From: CANJDH01 sp964443245
Lineage (GTDB): Bacteria > Pseudomonadota > Gammaproteobacteria > Burkholderiales > JAEUOS01
Direction of reading: 5' to 3'
Length of the DNA stretch: 42,423 nt
Assembly: GCA_964443245.1 (NCBI GenBank)
Contig: CAYUEG010000020.1
Span: 1-42,423 of the forward strand
A program made the position numbers and the translations under genes. Below the pieces are notes generated by a model. It made no database searches and was not told where the DNA came from. It worked only from the letters and a program-made list of their open reading frames with translations. Position 1 is the first letter of the stretch. Each line of letters opens with the position of its first letter. This document shows, in pieces, positions 15,115-23,604 of this stretch.

Positions 15115-17724
15115 TCAGGCGCGCAGCGCATCGATCAGGGCTGTTTCGATCGTGAGAGCATTTTTGGGATCTGACAAGCCAGGGCCTTCGACAAGGAACA
15201 CATCCTCCGCTCGCTCACCGAGGGTGGTGATTTTGGCGGTTTGCAGGTTTACCTGATGCTCGCCCAGTACGCGGGCGATGCGATACAAGAGGCCGGGCCT
15301 GTCGCCGGCGGTGACGGTCAGGATATGGCGTTGGCCGCGTTCGTCAGACCGCAGATTTGCCGATGGTTCGATGGCGAAATGGCGGGCTTGGCGCGATACC
15401 CGACCGGTCAGCGGTGCCGGCAAGGGGGCTTGACTGGCCAGCAGATCGGACAGGCTTCGCTCGACCGCTTCCGGCAGACCATGTTCGGGGCGCCCACTCG
15501 TTTCCATGACCAGAAACGTATCGAGCGCGTAGCCGTGGCGCGTGGTGTGAATCTTGGCGTCCACTACAGATAGGCCCATGCGCTCGAAATAGCCGCAAAT
15601 TCGGGCGAACAGGTCGGGTTGGTCCTTCACGTACACCATTACCTGTAGCCCTTCACCGATTGAAGCAAGGCGGGCGCGGACCACGGGCTTATCCGCGTCT
15701 ACGCGATAGTGCAGGGTGCGGGTCTGCCAAGCAATCTCCTTGGCATCGTGACGCAGAAAGTATGCCATGTCGAGCTGGTTCCAGAGTGGTTCATGCGCCC
15801 TCTCGGACAACCCGTATAGCTTGAGATTGGTCAGTGCCTCCGACTGCTTGTTCTGCATGTCCGCATCGAAGTCGACTTTGCCGCCGCGCAATAACCGGCG
15901 GGTGGCCCGAAAAAGGTCTTCAAGCAATTTCCCTTTCCAGGCATTCCACACTTTCGGGCTGGTACCGCGGATGTCGGCGACCGTCAATAGGTACAACGCA
16001 ATCAGTCTTCTCTCGGTCTTGGCAATTCTGGCAAACCGCGCAATGGTGTCGGCGTCTGACAGATCCTGCTTTTGCGCAACCGAGGACATCGTCAAATGGT
16101 GTTCGACCAGAAAAACGACCAGCGCTGTTTCACTTCTTCCCAGGCCATGCTGCCGGCAAAAACGACTCGCATCAGCGCGGCCCAACTGACTATGGTCACC
16201 ACCCCGACCTTTGGCAATGTCATGAAACAGGGCGGCGATGTAAATCAGCCACGGTTGATCGAAGTTGGCAATGAGTCGCGAGCACATCGGGTACTCATGC
16301 GCATGTTCGAGCAATGTGAATCGTCGGACGTTACGTACCACTTGAAGGATGTGTTGATCCACGGTGTAGACATGGAACAGGTCGTGCTGCATCTGGCCGA
16401 TGATGCGTTTGAAGGGCGGAATCAATCGCCCCAGAATGCCCCATTGGTTCATGCGCCGCAGTTCATGGGTAATGCCGCGCGGGGCTTTCAGGATCTCCAG
16501 AAACAGGCGCCGGTTTTCTGGATCGTTGCGGAACGACGCGTCAATCCGGTCCCTTTCCCGCCAGAGGGACCGGAGTGTCTGCGCCGTCATGCCTTTGAGT
16601 TCGGGGTGTACCTGGAGGAGGTGAAAGCATTCAAGCAGCGCGCGCGGGTGTTCGGCAAAGACAGTGACGTCGTTGACAGCCAGAAGGTCGCGCTCCGAGT
16701 GGAAGCGGTCGTTGATGGGCCTGGCTTCGAAGGCGGCACCCGGAAAAAGCTGTGCCGCGAGGTTCTGCAGCAGAATGGTGTTGAGTTGAATGATCCAGCG
16801 TGCGTTCACGTAATAGCGCTGCATCAATTGCTCACTGGCGCGCTTGGACCCCTTGGCTGCGTACCCAAACTTACTGGCCATGGCGCCTTGATGATCAAAC
16901 AGGAGCCGGTCCTCGCGGCGGCCGGTGGCTAGGTGAAGGCGTACCCGCAGTGTCTGCAGAAAGGCTTCGCGGCGCGCCAGCATGCGCGCTTCCTCGCGTG
17001 TGATGAGCTGCCGGGCGGCCAATGCGTGCCAGTCCTCACCCAGGCCGGCTGCCCGTGCGATCCACAAGATCACCTGGAGGTCACGCAATCCTCCAGGACT
17101 TTCCTTGCAATTTGGCTCCAGGCTGTAAGGCGTATCCTGGTACTTGGCATGCCTTTGTTCCAGTTCCAGCTTCTTGGCAGTGTAGAACGTCCTTGGCTCC
17201 AACTGCTGGCGAACGCCAGAATCCAGATCACGTGCCAGCTCAACGCTACCGGCGACGCGGCGCGCCTCGATCAGGTTTGTCTGGATGGTGATGTCTGCGG
17301 CGGCGTTCTCAAGGCACTCATCCAGAGTACGGATGCTGTGCCCGACTTCAAGGCCAACATCCCAGAACTGACCGATCAGTGATTCGACGCGCGAACGAAT
17401 CTCGGTTGCCTGAGGATGGCCATCTTGCTCGGGTACCAATATAAGCACATCGACATCCGAGGCCGGGTACAACTCTCCCCTGCCATAGCCTCCCACTGCA
17501 ATCAGGGCAGCCTGTCTGCCGATGCCGGAAATCTGCCACAACTCCTTCAGCGTGCGATCAACGGCGCGGCAGTGTCTGCGCAAAAGCGATTTGGTCCGCT
17601 GATCCTTGTCAAAGGCATCGAACAACGCTTTGCGGGTTGCGGCCAACTGATGGCGGATTCTGTGCAGGTCGCCAGTTGGCGCCGTGAGCTGCATAGCAGG
17701 CATGCGCGAGTCGAGGTGTGCCAA
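15115..17724 (-). CDS. glnD: Bifunctional [protein-PII] uridylyltransferase/uridylyl-removing enzyme
   Basis: GlnD senses glutamine and adds or removes UMP on PII proteins, controlling nitrogen regulation. The 869-residue protein has a nucleotidyltransferase domain (GGYGRGELYPASDVDVL, residues 78-94, with Asp90 and Asp92 as metal ligands) and the linker domain with ESPGGLRDLQ. The HD hydrolase domain follows (HVYTVDQH at 451-458, HDIAKGRGGDH at 501-511), then two C-terminal ACT domains (VYVKDQPDLFARI near 700 and LTVTAGDRPGLLYRI near 800). All are intact. The TTG at 17724 is preceded by AAGGG at 6 bases, which supports it over ATG 17703 or 17694. It follows map by 15 bases, so glnD is probably expressed from the map promoter. 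Confidence 0.95.
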   Translation of the reverse strand: MAHLDSRMPAMQLTAPTGDLHRIRHQLAATRKALFDAFDKDQRTKSLLRRHCRAVDRTLKELWQISGIGRQAALIAVGGYGRGELYPASDVDVLILVPEQDGHPQATEIRSRVESLIGQFWDVGLEVGHSIRTLDECLENAAADITIQTNLIEARRVAGSVELARDLDSGVRQQLEPRTFYTAKKLELEQRHAKYQDTPYSLEPNCKESPGGLRDLQVILWIARAAGLGEDWHALAARQLITREEARMLARREAFLQTLRVRLHLATGRREDRLLFDHQGAMASKFGYAAKGSKRASEQLMQRYYVNARWIIQLNTILLQNLAAQLFPGAAFEARPINDRFHSERDLLAVNDVTVFAEHPRALLECFHLLQVHPELKGMTAQTLRSLWRERDRIDASFRNDPENRRLFLEILKAPRGITHELRRMNQWGILGRLIPPFKRIIGQMQHDLFHVYTVDQHILQVVRNVRRFTLLEHAHEYPMCSRLIANFDQPWLIYIAALFHDIAKGRGGDHSQLGRADASRFCRQHGLGRSETALVVFLVEHHLTMSSVAQKQDLSDADTIARFARIAKTERRLIALYLLTVADIRGTSPKVWNAWKGKLLEDLFRATRRLLRGGKVDFDADMQNKQSEALTNLKLYGLSERAHEPLWNQLDMAYFLRHDAKEIAWQTRTLHYRVDADKPVVRARLASIGEGLQVMVYVKDQPDLFARICGYFERMGLSVVDAKIHTTRHGYALDTFLVMETSGRPEHGLPEAVERSLSDLLASQAPLPAPLTGRVSRQARHFAIEPSANLRSDERGQRHILTVTAGDRPGLLYRIARVLGEHQVNLQTAKITTLGERAEDVFLVEGPGLSDPKNALTIETALIDALRA

Positions 17725-17739
17725 GTGTGACCCTTTGCC

Positions 17740-18555
17740 TCAGGCCACCAGGCGGTGCTCCAGATGCGTGGGCATGGCTGGCATGCCAGGAGAAACGGTC
17801 AGCACTTCAAAGCCAGTATCCGTGACCAGTACCGTGTGTTCCCACTGTGCAGACAGGCTATGGTCTTTCGTGACAATGGTCCAGCCGTCGGCCAGCTCGC
17901 GAATTTCCCGACGTCCGGCATTGATCATCGGTTCGATGGTGAAAATCATGCCAGCCTTCAACTCGGTCAATGTACCGGGCTTGCCGTAATGCAATACCTG
18001 TGGCTCCTCGTGAAACTTGCGGCCGATGCCGTGGCCACAAAACTCCCGCACGATCGAATAACCATGCTTCTCGGCGTGCTGCTGGATGGCGTGACCGATA
18101 TCACCCAGGCGCGCGCCCGGTCGAACCTGCAAGATTCCCAGCCACATGGATTCGAAAGTGACTTCGCAAAGCCGCCGTGCCGCGATGCTGGGTTCGCCGA
18201 CGAAGAACATCCGACTGGTATCGCCATGGAAGCCGTCCTTGATGACGGTAATGTCGATGTTGACAACATCTCCGGCCTTCAGCACTTTGTCGCCTGGAAT
18301 GCCATGGCAGACCTGGTGATTCACAGAAGTGCAGATCGACTTCGGGTAGGGACGGTATCCCGGGGGGCAATATCCCAAGGGGGCAGGAATGGTGCCCTGC
18401 ACATTCGTCATGTAATCGTGGCAGAGCCGGTCCAGTTCGGACGTGGTAACTCCAGGCTTGACGTGCGGCGCGATGAAGTCGAGGACCTCGGCCGCAAGCT
18501 TGCCGGCGACGCGCATTTGCTCGATTTCTTCGGGGGTTTTCAGTTGGACGCTCAT
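17740..18555 (-). CDS. map: Type I methionine aminopeptidase
   Basis: This cytoplasmic dinuclear metallopeptidase removes N-terminal Met from new proteins. The 271-residue protein shows the five metal ligands in order: two Asp in NIDITVIKDGFHGDTSRMF, His in GHGIGRKFHEEPQV, Glu in MIFTIEPMINAG, and Glu in WEHTVLVT. There is no N-terminal zinc-finger extension, so it is type Ia. The ATG at 18555 (MSVQLKTPEEIEQMR) has AAGG at short spacing; the frame upstream to 18585 is not family-like. It is divergent from rpsB with overlapping promoters, an arrangement common in Proteobacteria, and is followed by glnD. Confidence 0.97.
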   Translation of the reverse strand: MSVQLKTPEEIEQMRVAGKLAAEVLDFIAPHVKPGVTTSELDRLCHDYMTNVQGTIPAPLGYCPPGYRPYPKSICTSVNHQVCHGIPGDKVLKAGDVVNIDITVIKDGFHGDTSRMFFVGEPSIAARRLCEVTFESMWLGILQVRPGARLGDIGHAIQQHAEKHGYSIVREFCGHGIGRKFHEEPQVLHYGKPGTLTELKAGMIFTIEPMINAGRREIRELADGWTIVTKDHSLSAQWEHTVLVTDTGFEVLTVSPGMPAMPTHLEHRLVA

Positions 18556-18590
18556 TTTGCCTTGGTGCTCGGATAAACCCACCAAAACCT

Positions 18591-18619
18591 TTGATTTGGC
18601 TGGGAAAACACGCTATAAT
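18591..18619 (+). promoter_or_regulatory. Sigma70 promoter of rpsB-tsf
   Basis: TTGATT at 18591-18596 and a consensus TATAAT at 18614-18619 are separated by 17 bp. The start would be near 18626, giving an rpsB leader of about 174 bases. The -10 box overlaps the -10 of the divergent map promoter. Confidence 0.75.
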
Positions 18620-18643
18620 ATCGGGCTGTCTTGGGAAACTCAA
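18615..18643 (-). promoter_or_regulatory. Candidate sigma70 promoter of map-glnD
   Basis: On the minus strand TTGAGT (complement of 18638-18643) is followed after exactly 17 bp by TATTAT (complement of 18615-18620). Transcription would start near 18608, about 53 bases before the map ATG. The -10 hexamer shares five of six base pairs with the rpsB -10 on the other strand. Confidence 0.55.
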
Positions 18644-18799
18644 AGCTTTTCGGCGTACAGCAAGGCAACCCTTCTGTGCAGCGAAGCCGGTTTCATGAGG
18701 CAAATTCGCACTTCCGCTCCTTGATTGGGGTGCCCCCGGCAGTTCGGTTGGGCCACGGCGGAAGGAGGCTAACCCTAGTTGAGTGAAGGAACATAACAC
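18626..18799 (+). promoter_or_regulatory. rpsB 5' leader, possible S2 autoregulatory RNA
   Basis: This is about 174 bases of untranslated leader between the predicted start point and the rpsB ATG, with no credible ORF. In gammaproteobacteria S2 represses rpsB-tsf by binding a structured leader. The length and GC-rich segments here (18726-18772) fit a similar role, but I cannot confirm the fold by eye. A GAAGGA ribosome site lies at 18785-18790. Confidence 0.4.
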
Positions 18800-19534
18800 A
18801 TGGCAACCACCATGCGCGAGATGCTGGAAGCGGGCGTCCATTTTGGGCACCAAACCCGTTTCTGGAACCCCAAGATGGCCCAGTACATTTTTGGCCACCG
18901 CAACAAGATTCACATCATTAATCTCGAGAAAACGCTCGAGATGTACAACGTCGCGATGAAGCACATTCGCCAGTTGTCTGCGAACAAGGGCTCAATCCTG
19001 ATGGTGGGGACCAAGCGTCAGGCCCGCGAAATTGTCGCCGAAGAGGCGCAGCGTGCCGGCATTCCCTACGTTGACAGCCGTTGGCTCGGAGGCATGCTGA
19101 CCAACTTCAAGACAGTGCGTACCTCGATCAAGCGTCTCAAGGAAATGGAGACGATGCAGCAGGAAGGTGCGTTGGAGAAGATGTCAAAGAAGGAAGGGCT
19201 GATGTTCCAGCGTGAGCTGGACAAGTTGTACAAGTCAATTGGCGGCATCAAGGACATGAACACGTTGCCCGATGCGATCTTTGTGATCGATGTAGGCTAC
19301 CACAAGATTGCCGTCACTGAGGCGAACAAACTTGGCATCCCCGTTATTGGCGTAGTGGACACCAATCACTCTCCGGACGGCATCGAGTACATCATTCCGG
19401 GCAATGACGACTCTTCGCGCGCCATTCGTCTGTATGCGCGTGGTGTGGCTGATTCGATTCTGGAAGGACGGGCGCAGGTGATCAACGAAATCATTGGCGC
19501 CGGAGAGGAAGAATACGTTGAGGTAGAAGCCTGA
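18800..19534 (+). CDS. rpsB: 30S ribosomal protein S2
   Basis: This 244-residue S2 protein of the 30S subunit starts MATTMREMLEAGVHFGHQTR. It contains FWNPKMAQYIFGHRNKIHIINLEKT, YVDSRWLGGMLTNFKT and AVTEANKLGIPVIGVVDTNHSP, all highly conserved. The length is typical. The strong promoter at 18591-18619, a long leader, and a terminator-like hairpin before tsf suggest that rpsB is made in excess of tsf through partial read-through. It opens the long rpsB-to-rnhB cluster. Confidence 0.98.
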   Translation: MATTMREMLEAGVHFGHQTRFWNPKMAQYIFGHRNKIHIINLEKTLEMYNVAMKHIRQLSANKGSILMVGTKRQAREIVAEEAQRAGIPYVDSRWLGGMLTNFKTVRTSIKRLKEMETMQQEGALEKMSKKEGLMFQRELDKLYKSIGGIKDMNTLPDAIFVIDVGYHKIAVTEANKLGIPVIGVVDTNHSPDGIEYIIPGNDDSSRAIRLYARGVADSILEGRAQVINEIIGAGEEEYVEVEA

Positions 19535-19556
19535 AGATCAGGTCCAGGCTTCACTC

Positions 19557-19586
19557 AAAAGGGGCACGAATATGCCCCTTTTTTTT
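19557..19586 (+). terminator. Terminator/attenuator between rpsB and tsf
   Basis: AAAAGGGGCA at 19557-19566 pairs with TGCCCCTTTT starting at 19573, and the T-run continues to 19586. It is a good intrinsic terminator. Since tsf follows 75 bases later in the same direction with no obvious promoter, partial read-through is likely. Confidence 0.85.
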
Positions 19587-19660
19587 AAGCCAGTCAGCAC
19601 AGGGCATATTCGATTCAACGCATTTCAAACTGTCAATTCAATCAACAGCAGGGTAACAAC

Positions 19661-20554
19661 ATGGCGGAAATCACCGCAGGAATGGTCAAGGAATTGCGCG
19701 AGAAGACCGACGCGCCAATGATGGAGTGCAAGAAAGCGCTGGCCGAAGCCGCGGGCGATATGGCAAAAGCAGAAGAGATCTTGCGGGTAAAGCTGGGAAA
19801 CAAGGCGTCCAAGGCGGCTTCGCGGGTTGCTGCCGAAGGGGTCGTGGCGGTGCATATTTCGGCCGACGGCAAGACTGGGGCAATGGTCGAAATCAATTCC
19901 GAAACGGACTTTGTGGCCAAGAATGAGGATTTTCTGGCGTTCTCGAGGAAGCTGGCCGCGCTCGTAGCAACGGTCAATCCGGCAGACGTGTCGGCGTTGT
20001 CGGCTTCGGCCATTGACGGCGTCAGCGTGGAAGAGGTCCGCAAGGCGCTTGTAGGCAAGATCGGCGAAAACATGTCGATCCGGCGCTTTGTGCGCTGTGA
20101 GGCCAAAGGTCGCTTGACCAGCTACATACATGGCGGTTCCAAGATCGGTGTGCTGCTCGACGTTGTGGGAGCGGACGAGCAGCTTGGCAAGGATATCGCC
20201 ATGCACATCGCGGCTTCGAAGCCCAAATCGCTTGATGCGACGGGTGTACCGAAGGAATTGCTCGACACCGAGCGCAGGATCGCGATCGAGAAGGCGCGCG
20301 AGGCCGGCAAGCCCGAAGCCATGCTGGAGAAGATTGCTGAGGGCACGGTGCAGAAGTACCTTAAGGACGTCACGCTGCTCGGACAGGTGTTCGTCAAGGC
20401 AGAAGACGGCAAGCAGACTATTGAGCAATTGCTCAAGGCCAAAGCCGCTTCAATCTCTTCCTTCACACTGTTCGTTGTGGGAGAGGGAATCGAAAAAGTG
20501 GTGACGGACTTTGCTGCCGAGGTGGCGGCACAAGCGGCCGCCGCCAAAAAGTAG
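19661..20554 (+). CDS. tsf: Elongation factor Ts
   Basis: EF-Ts is the guanine-nucleotide exchange factor for EF-Tu. The 297-residue protein opens with ITAGMVKELREKTDAPMMEC, followed by KKAL and EILRVKLGNKASKAASRVAAEG, the UBA-like N-domain and its link to the core. INSETDFVAKNEDF follows, carrying the TDFV contact motif. Length is normal and the ATG at 19661 follows a short GGG site. It is separated from both rpsB and pyrH by intrinsic terminators, so levels are probably set by read-through or an internal promoter not clear to me. Confidence 0.98.
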   Translation: MAEITAGMVKELREKTDAPMMECKKALAEAAGDMAKAEEILRVKLGNKASKAASRVAAEGVVAVHISADGKTGAMVEINSETDFVAKNEDFLAFSRKLAALVATVNPADVSALSASAIDGVSVEEVRKALVGKIGENMSIRRFVRCEAKGRLTSYIHGGSKIGVLLDVVGADEQLGKDIAMHIAASKPKSLDATGVPKELLDTERRIAIEKAREAGKPEAMLEKIAEGTVQKYLKDVTLLGQVFVKAEDGKQTIEQLLKAKAASISSFTLFVVGEGIEKVVTDFAAEVAAQAAAAKK

Positions 20555-20558
20555 TTGC

Positions 20559-20586
20559 AAAGCGGGCTTGATGCCCGCTTTTTTTT
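20559..20586 (+). terminator. Rho-independent terminator after tsf
   Basis: AAAGCGGGC at 20559-20567 pairs with GCCCGCTTT at 20573-20581 around a 5-base loop, with the T-run extending to 20586. It lies between tsf and pyrH, 32 bases before the pyrH start. Confidence 0.88.
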
Positions 20587-20618
20587 GATCAATTTGCTAC
20601 CTCAAGGGCAATTTCTTC

Positions 20619-21338
20619 ATGCCAGATGCACCGAAGTACAAACGATTCTTGCTAAAGCTGTCCGGGGAGGCACTGATGGGGGAAGACCCCTACGGCATCA
20701 ACCGCGCTACGATTGAGCGCATCGTGGATGAGATTGCGTCTGTTGCCAAGTTGCCTGTGGAAATGAGTATCGTGATCGGTGGTGGCAACATCTTTCGTGG
20801 CGTGGCGCCTGGTGCGCGCGGTATGGACCGGGCTACCGCAGACTACATGGGGATGCTGGCGACGATCATGAACGCGCTGGCCTTGCAGGACTCGATGAAA
20901 CAGCACGATATCGTTGCACGTGTCCAATCCGCGCTCAATATCGAACAAGTGGTGGAGCCCTACATTCGTGGCAAGGCCCTGCGTTATCTGGAAGAGGGCA
21001 AGGTCGTGATTTTTGCTGCAGGTACGGGTAATCCGTTCTTTACGACAGATACTGCAGCGGCCTTGCGGGCATCCGAAATGGGGGCCGAGATCGTGCTGAA
21101 GGGTACCAAGGTTGATGGTGTGTATACCGCCGATCCCAACAAAGACGCGTCGGCTACGCGTTACGAGACCATTACCTTTGATGAGGCCATCATCAAGCAC
21201 TTAAAGGTAATGGACGCGACGGCATTCGCCCTTTGTCGAGACCAGAAACTGCCGATCAACGTGTTCTCGATCTTCAAGCGAGGCGCCTTGAGGCGTGTGG
21301 TCATGGGGGAAAACGAAGGTACACTTGTCCATGTTTAG
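20619..21338 (+). CDS. pyrH: UMP kinase
   Basis: PyrH phosphorylates UMP to UDP, the committed step towards UTP and CTP. The 239-residue amino-acid-kinase-fold protein shows KRFLLKLSGEALMG, IVIGGGNIFRG, the ATIMNALALQDSM segment, FAAGTGNPFFTTDTAAALRA and KVDGVYTADPNKD. Length is standard. The ATG at 20619 has an AAGGG site about 12 bases upstream. It follows the tsf terminator and is 41 bases before frr. Confidence 0.97.
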   Translation: MPDAPKYKRFLLKLSGEALMGEDPYGINRATIERIVDEIASVAKLPVEMSIVIGGGNIFRGVAPGARGMDRATADYMGMLATIMNALALQDSMKQHDIVARVQSALNIEQVVEPYIRGKALRYLEEGKVVIFAAGTGNPFFTTDTAAALRASEMGAEIVLKGTKVDGVYTADPNKDASATRYETITFDEAIIKHLKVMDATAFALCRDQKLPINVFSIFKRGALRRVVMGENEGTLVHV

Positions 21339-21379
21339 GCATCAATCAGGCTGTTTTTGGGACTGAGCAGGAGAGAACA

Positions 21380-21940
21380 ATGACCATTGCCGACATCAGG
21401 AAATCGGCTGAGCAGAAGATGCAGAAGTCGATCGAAGCATTCAAGACCAACTTGAGTAAGGTGCGCACCGGTCGTGCGCACACAGGGTTACTTGATCAAG
21501 TGCAGGTTGACTACTACGGAAGCATGATGCCAATCAGCCAGACAGCGAACATCACCTTGATCGATGCACGTACCATCGGCGTACAGCCATGGGAGAAAAA
21601 GATGGTGGCGGTGGTGGAAAAGGCGATCCGGGAGTCTGATCTTGGCCTGAATCCTTCCACTCAGGGCGACGTGATTCGCGTGCCCATGCCTGCGCTCACG
21701 GAGCAGCGTCGCAAGGAGCTTGTCAAGGTCATCAAGGGTGAGGGCGAGGATGCGCGGGTGGCCGTGCGCAATTTGCGGCGTGAAGCGAACGAGCAACTCA
21801 AGAAGCTGCTGAAGGACAAGGCGGTGTCGGAGGACGAAGAGCGGCGGGCGCAAGACGAAGTGCAAAAGCTTACGGACCGATCGATTGCTGAAGTGGAGAA
21901 ATTGCTGGTCAGCAAGGAAGCGGAAATCATGGCGGTCTGA
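21380..21940 (+). CDS. frr: Ribosome recycling factor
   Basis: RRF splits post-termination ribosomes together with EF-G. The 186-residue protein has the conserved MQKSIEAFKTNLSKVRTGRA start of the long helix bundle, ending in LTDRSIAEVEKLL. The ATG at 21380 is preceded by GGAGAGAAC, a strong site. The longer in-frame extension from 21233 lies inside pyrH and is rejected. Its stop codon is immediately followed by the GTG start of uppS. Confidence 0.97.
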   Translation: MTIADIRKSAEQKMQKSIEAFKTNLSKVRTGRAHTGLLDQVQVDYYGSMMPISQTANITLIDARTIGVQPWEKKMVAVVEKAIRESDLGLNPSTQGDVIRVPMPALTEQRRKELVKVIKGEGEDARVAVRNLRREANEQLKKLLKDKAVSEDEERRAQDEVQKLTDRSIAEVEKLLVSKEAEIMAV

Positions 21941-22789
21941 GTGAACGCTCATCCCAGCTCAACTCAGGAGGTGCCGGGTGTTTCACTCGTCCCGCGCCAC
22001 GTTGCCATCATCATGGATGGCAATGGCCGTTGGGCGACGCGCAGATTCTTGCCGCGCGTGGCAGGCCACAAACGAGGTGTGGAAGCCGTGCGCGAGGCAG
22101 TGCGTGCATGTGTGGAGCGCGGAATCGATTATCTCACGCTGTTTGCGTTTTCTTCCGAGAACTGGCGACGGCCGGAAGAGGAGGTGTCGGTCCTGATGCA
22201 GTTGTTCGTAATGGTGCTGGAACAGGAGGTTGCCAAGCTCCACGCGAACGGCATCAGGTTGCGTGTAGTAGGCGATTTGTCGCGTTTTGATGACAAGCTG
22301 GTTGGCCTGATCAAGAAAGCGGAATCGAAGACGGCAGGCAACTCTAAACTGACCCTGACGATTTGTGCCAACTATGGCGGCAGGTGGGACATTATGCAAG
22401 CGACCCATGCCTTGCTGCGCGCCCGACCTGATCTCGCGACATCTTTCGGCGAAGCCGATCTCGCACCTTATCTTTCGATGGCTTATGCGCCGGAACCTGA
22501 TCTGTTTATCCGTACCGGTGGCGAACAGCGCATCAGCAATTTCCTGATCTGGCAACTTGCCTATACCGAGTTGTTGTTCACCGATACGTTCTGGCCAGAC
22601 TTCGATCACCGTACACTCGATGAAGCGATCGCTTCCTATCAGCAGCGAGAACGCCGGTTTGGTCGCACCAGCGAGCAGGTGCGGGAGGCGACGCGTTCAT
22701 CGCCGGCCGGCGTTTCCGCGGGAGGCGTTTCAACCGGCACCGAACGGTTTGAGACAAACCCGAACTTCAGAGTGACACAGAGCGAGTAA
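21941..22789 (+). CDS. uppS: Isoprenyl transferase (undecaprenyl diphosphate synthase)
   Basis: UppS extends farnesyl diphosphate with isopentenyl diphosphate in cis to make the C55 lipid carrier for peptidoglycan and O-antigen. The 282-residue protein contains HVAIIMDGNGRWATRR (catalytic Asp), LTLFAFSSENWRRPEEEV, TICANYGGRWDI, PDLFIRTGGEQRISNFLIWQ and the ELLFTDTFWPDF end motif. The GTG at 21941 abuts the frr stop. The C-terminal 30-residue serine/glycine-rich tail is longer than usual and probably disordered. It overlaps cdsA by one base. Confidence 0.96.
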   Translation: MNAHPSSTQEVPGVSLVPRHVAIIMDGNGRWATRRFLPRVAGHKRGVEAVREAVRACVERGIDYLTLFAFSSENWRRPEEEVSVLMQLFVMVLEQEVAKLHANGIRLRVVGDLSRFDDKLVGLIKKAESKTAGNSKLTLTICANYGGRWDIMQATHALLRARPDLATSFGEADLAPYLSMAYAPEPDLFIRTGGEQRISNFLIWQLAYTELLFTDTFWPDFDHRTLDEAIASYQQRERRFGRTSEQVREATRSSPAGVSAGGVSTGTERFETNPNFRVTQSE

Positions 22790-23604
22790 TGCTTCTGACG
22801 CGGGTCGTTACAGCAGTGGTCCTGCTGCTGATTCTGATTCCGGCTCTTTTCCTTGCTCCGACGACGATCTGGGTCGGCATGGTGACTGTTGTCGCCGGCG
22901 TTGCAGCCTGGGAATGGGGTGGCTTGTGCCGACTGTCAGGCTTGCGGTTGTGGGCTTACGTGGTCATGAGCGTAACGTTGTTGCTTGGAGCCCAGTGGCT
23001 TGCGCCTGCTGATACTCCCATGAGGATCAGCGTCTTCATGATCGCGAGTCTGTTTTGGCTTATCTTTGTCCCGATCATGTTTGTGAGGCGATTTCGTCCG
23101 TCTGGCTATCTTGGTGAACTCGTTGGTGCGATTGTTCTGGTGCCGTTTTTTCTCGCAGTGCTGGATTTGCGTGAGAGGGGGCCATGGCTTTTGCTTTCGG
23201 TCATGGCGCTGGTCTGGGTTGCAGACATTGCGGCCTACTTTGCCGGACGTGCATTTGGAAAGAGAAAGCTGGCACCGACGATCAGCCCGGGAAAGTCATG
23301 GGAAGGCGTTTACGGCGCTTTGGTGGGCGTGACGGGTTACCTCTTTGTCAACTTTTGGGCCGGCAACCCGCTGCTGGGTGCTTTGCCGTGGGTCGGAGTG
23401 ATTGTTGCGACACTCGTGCTGACGTCTGTAAGTGTGTTGGGGGATCTGTTCGAATCGGCGATGAAACGGGAAGCAGGAGTAAAGGACAGTAGCGGTTTGC
23501 TGCCCGGTCACGGGGGGGTGCTTGATCGCGTGGACGCGCTTGCCTCAACACTGCCTGTGGCCGCGCTGTTGGTCGCCTGGGCGACCGGGCGAGTTGCCAC
23601 ATGA
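22789..23604 (+). CDS. cdsA: Phosphatidate cytidylyltransferase
   Basis: CdsA makes CDP-diacylglycerol from CTP and phosphatidic acid at the inner membrane, the entry to all phospholipids. The 271-residue protein is strongly hydrophobic with about seven transmembrane helices. It carries the family signature near the C-terminus: SAMKREAGVKDSSGLLPGHG, then GVLDRVDA. WVADIAAYFAGRAFGKRKLA precedes it. Its ATG overlaps the uppS stop (TAATG) and its stop overlaps the dxr start (ATGA), so the three genes look translationally coupled. Confidence 0.96.
   Translation: MLLTRVVTAVVLLLILIPALFLAPTTIWVGMVTVVAGVAAWEWGGLCRLSGLRLWAYVVMSVTLLLGAQWLAPADTPMRISVFMIASLFWLIFVPIMFVRRFRPSGYLGELVGAIVLVPFFLAVLDLRERGPWLLLSVMALVWVADIAAYFAGRAFGKRKLAPTISPGKSWEGVYGALVGVTGYLFVNFWAGNPLLGALPWVGVIVATLVLTSVSVLGDLFESAMKREAGVKDSSGLLPGHGGVLDRVDALASTLPVAALLVAWATGRVAT

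Noticed and set aside
21964..21972. AGGAGG inside the 5' end of uppS as the true ribosome site
   Set aside because: No in-frame start codon lies at the right distance downstream; GTG at 21976 is out of frame and starting later would remove HVAIIMDGNGRW context.
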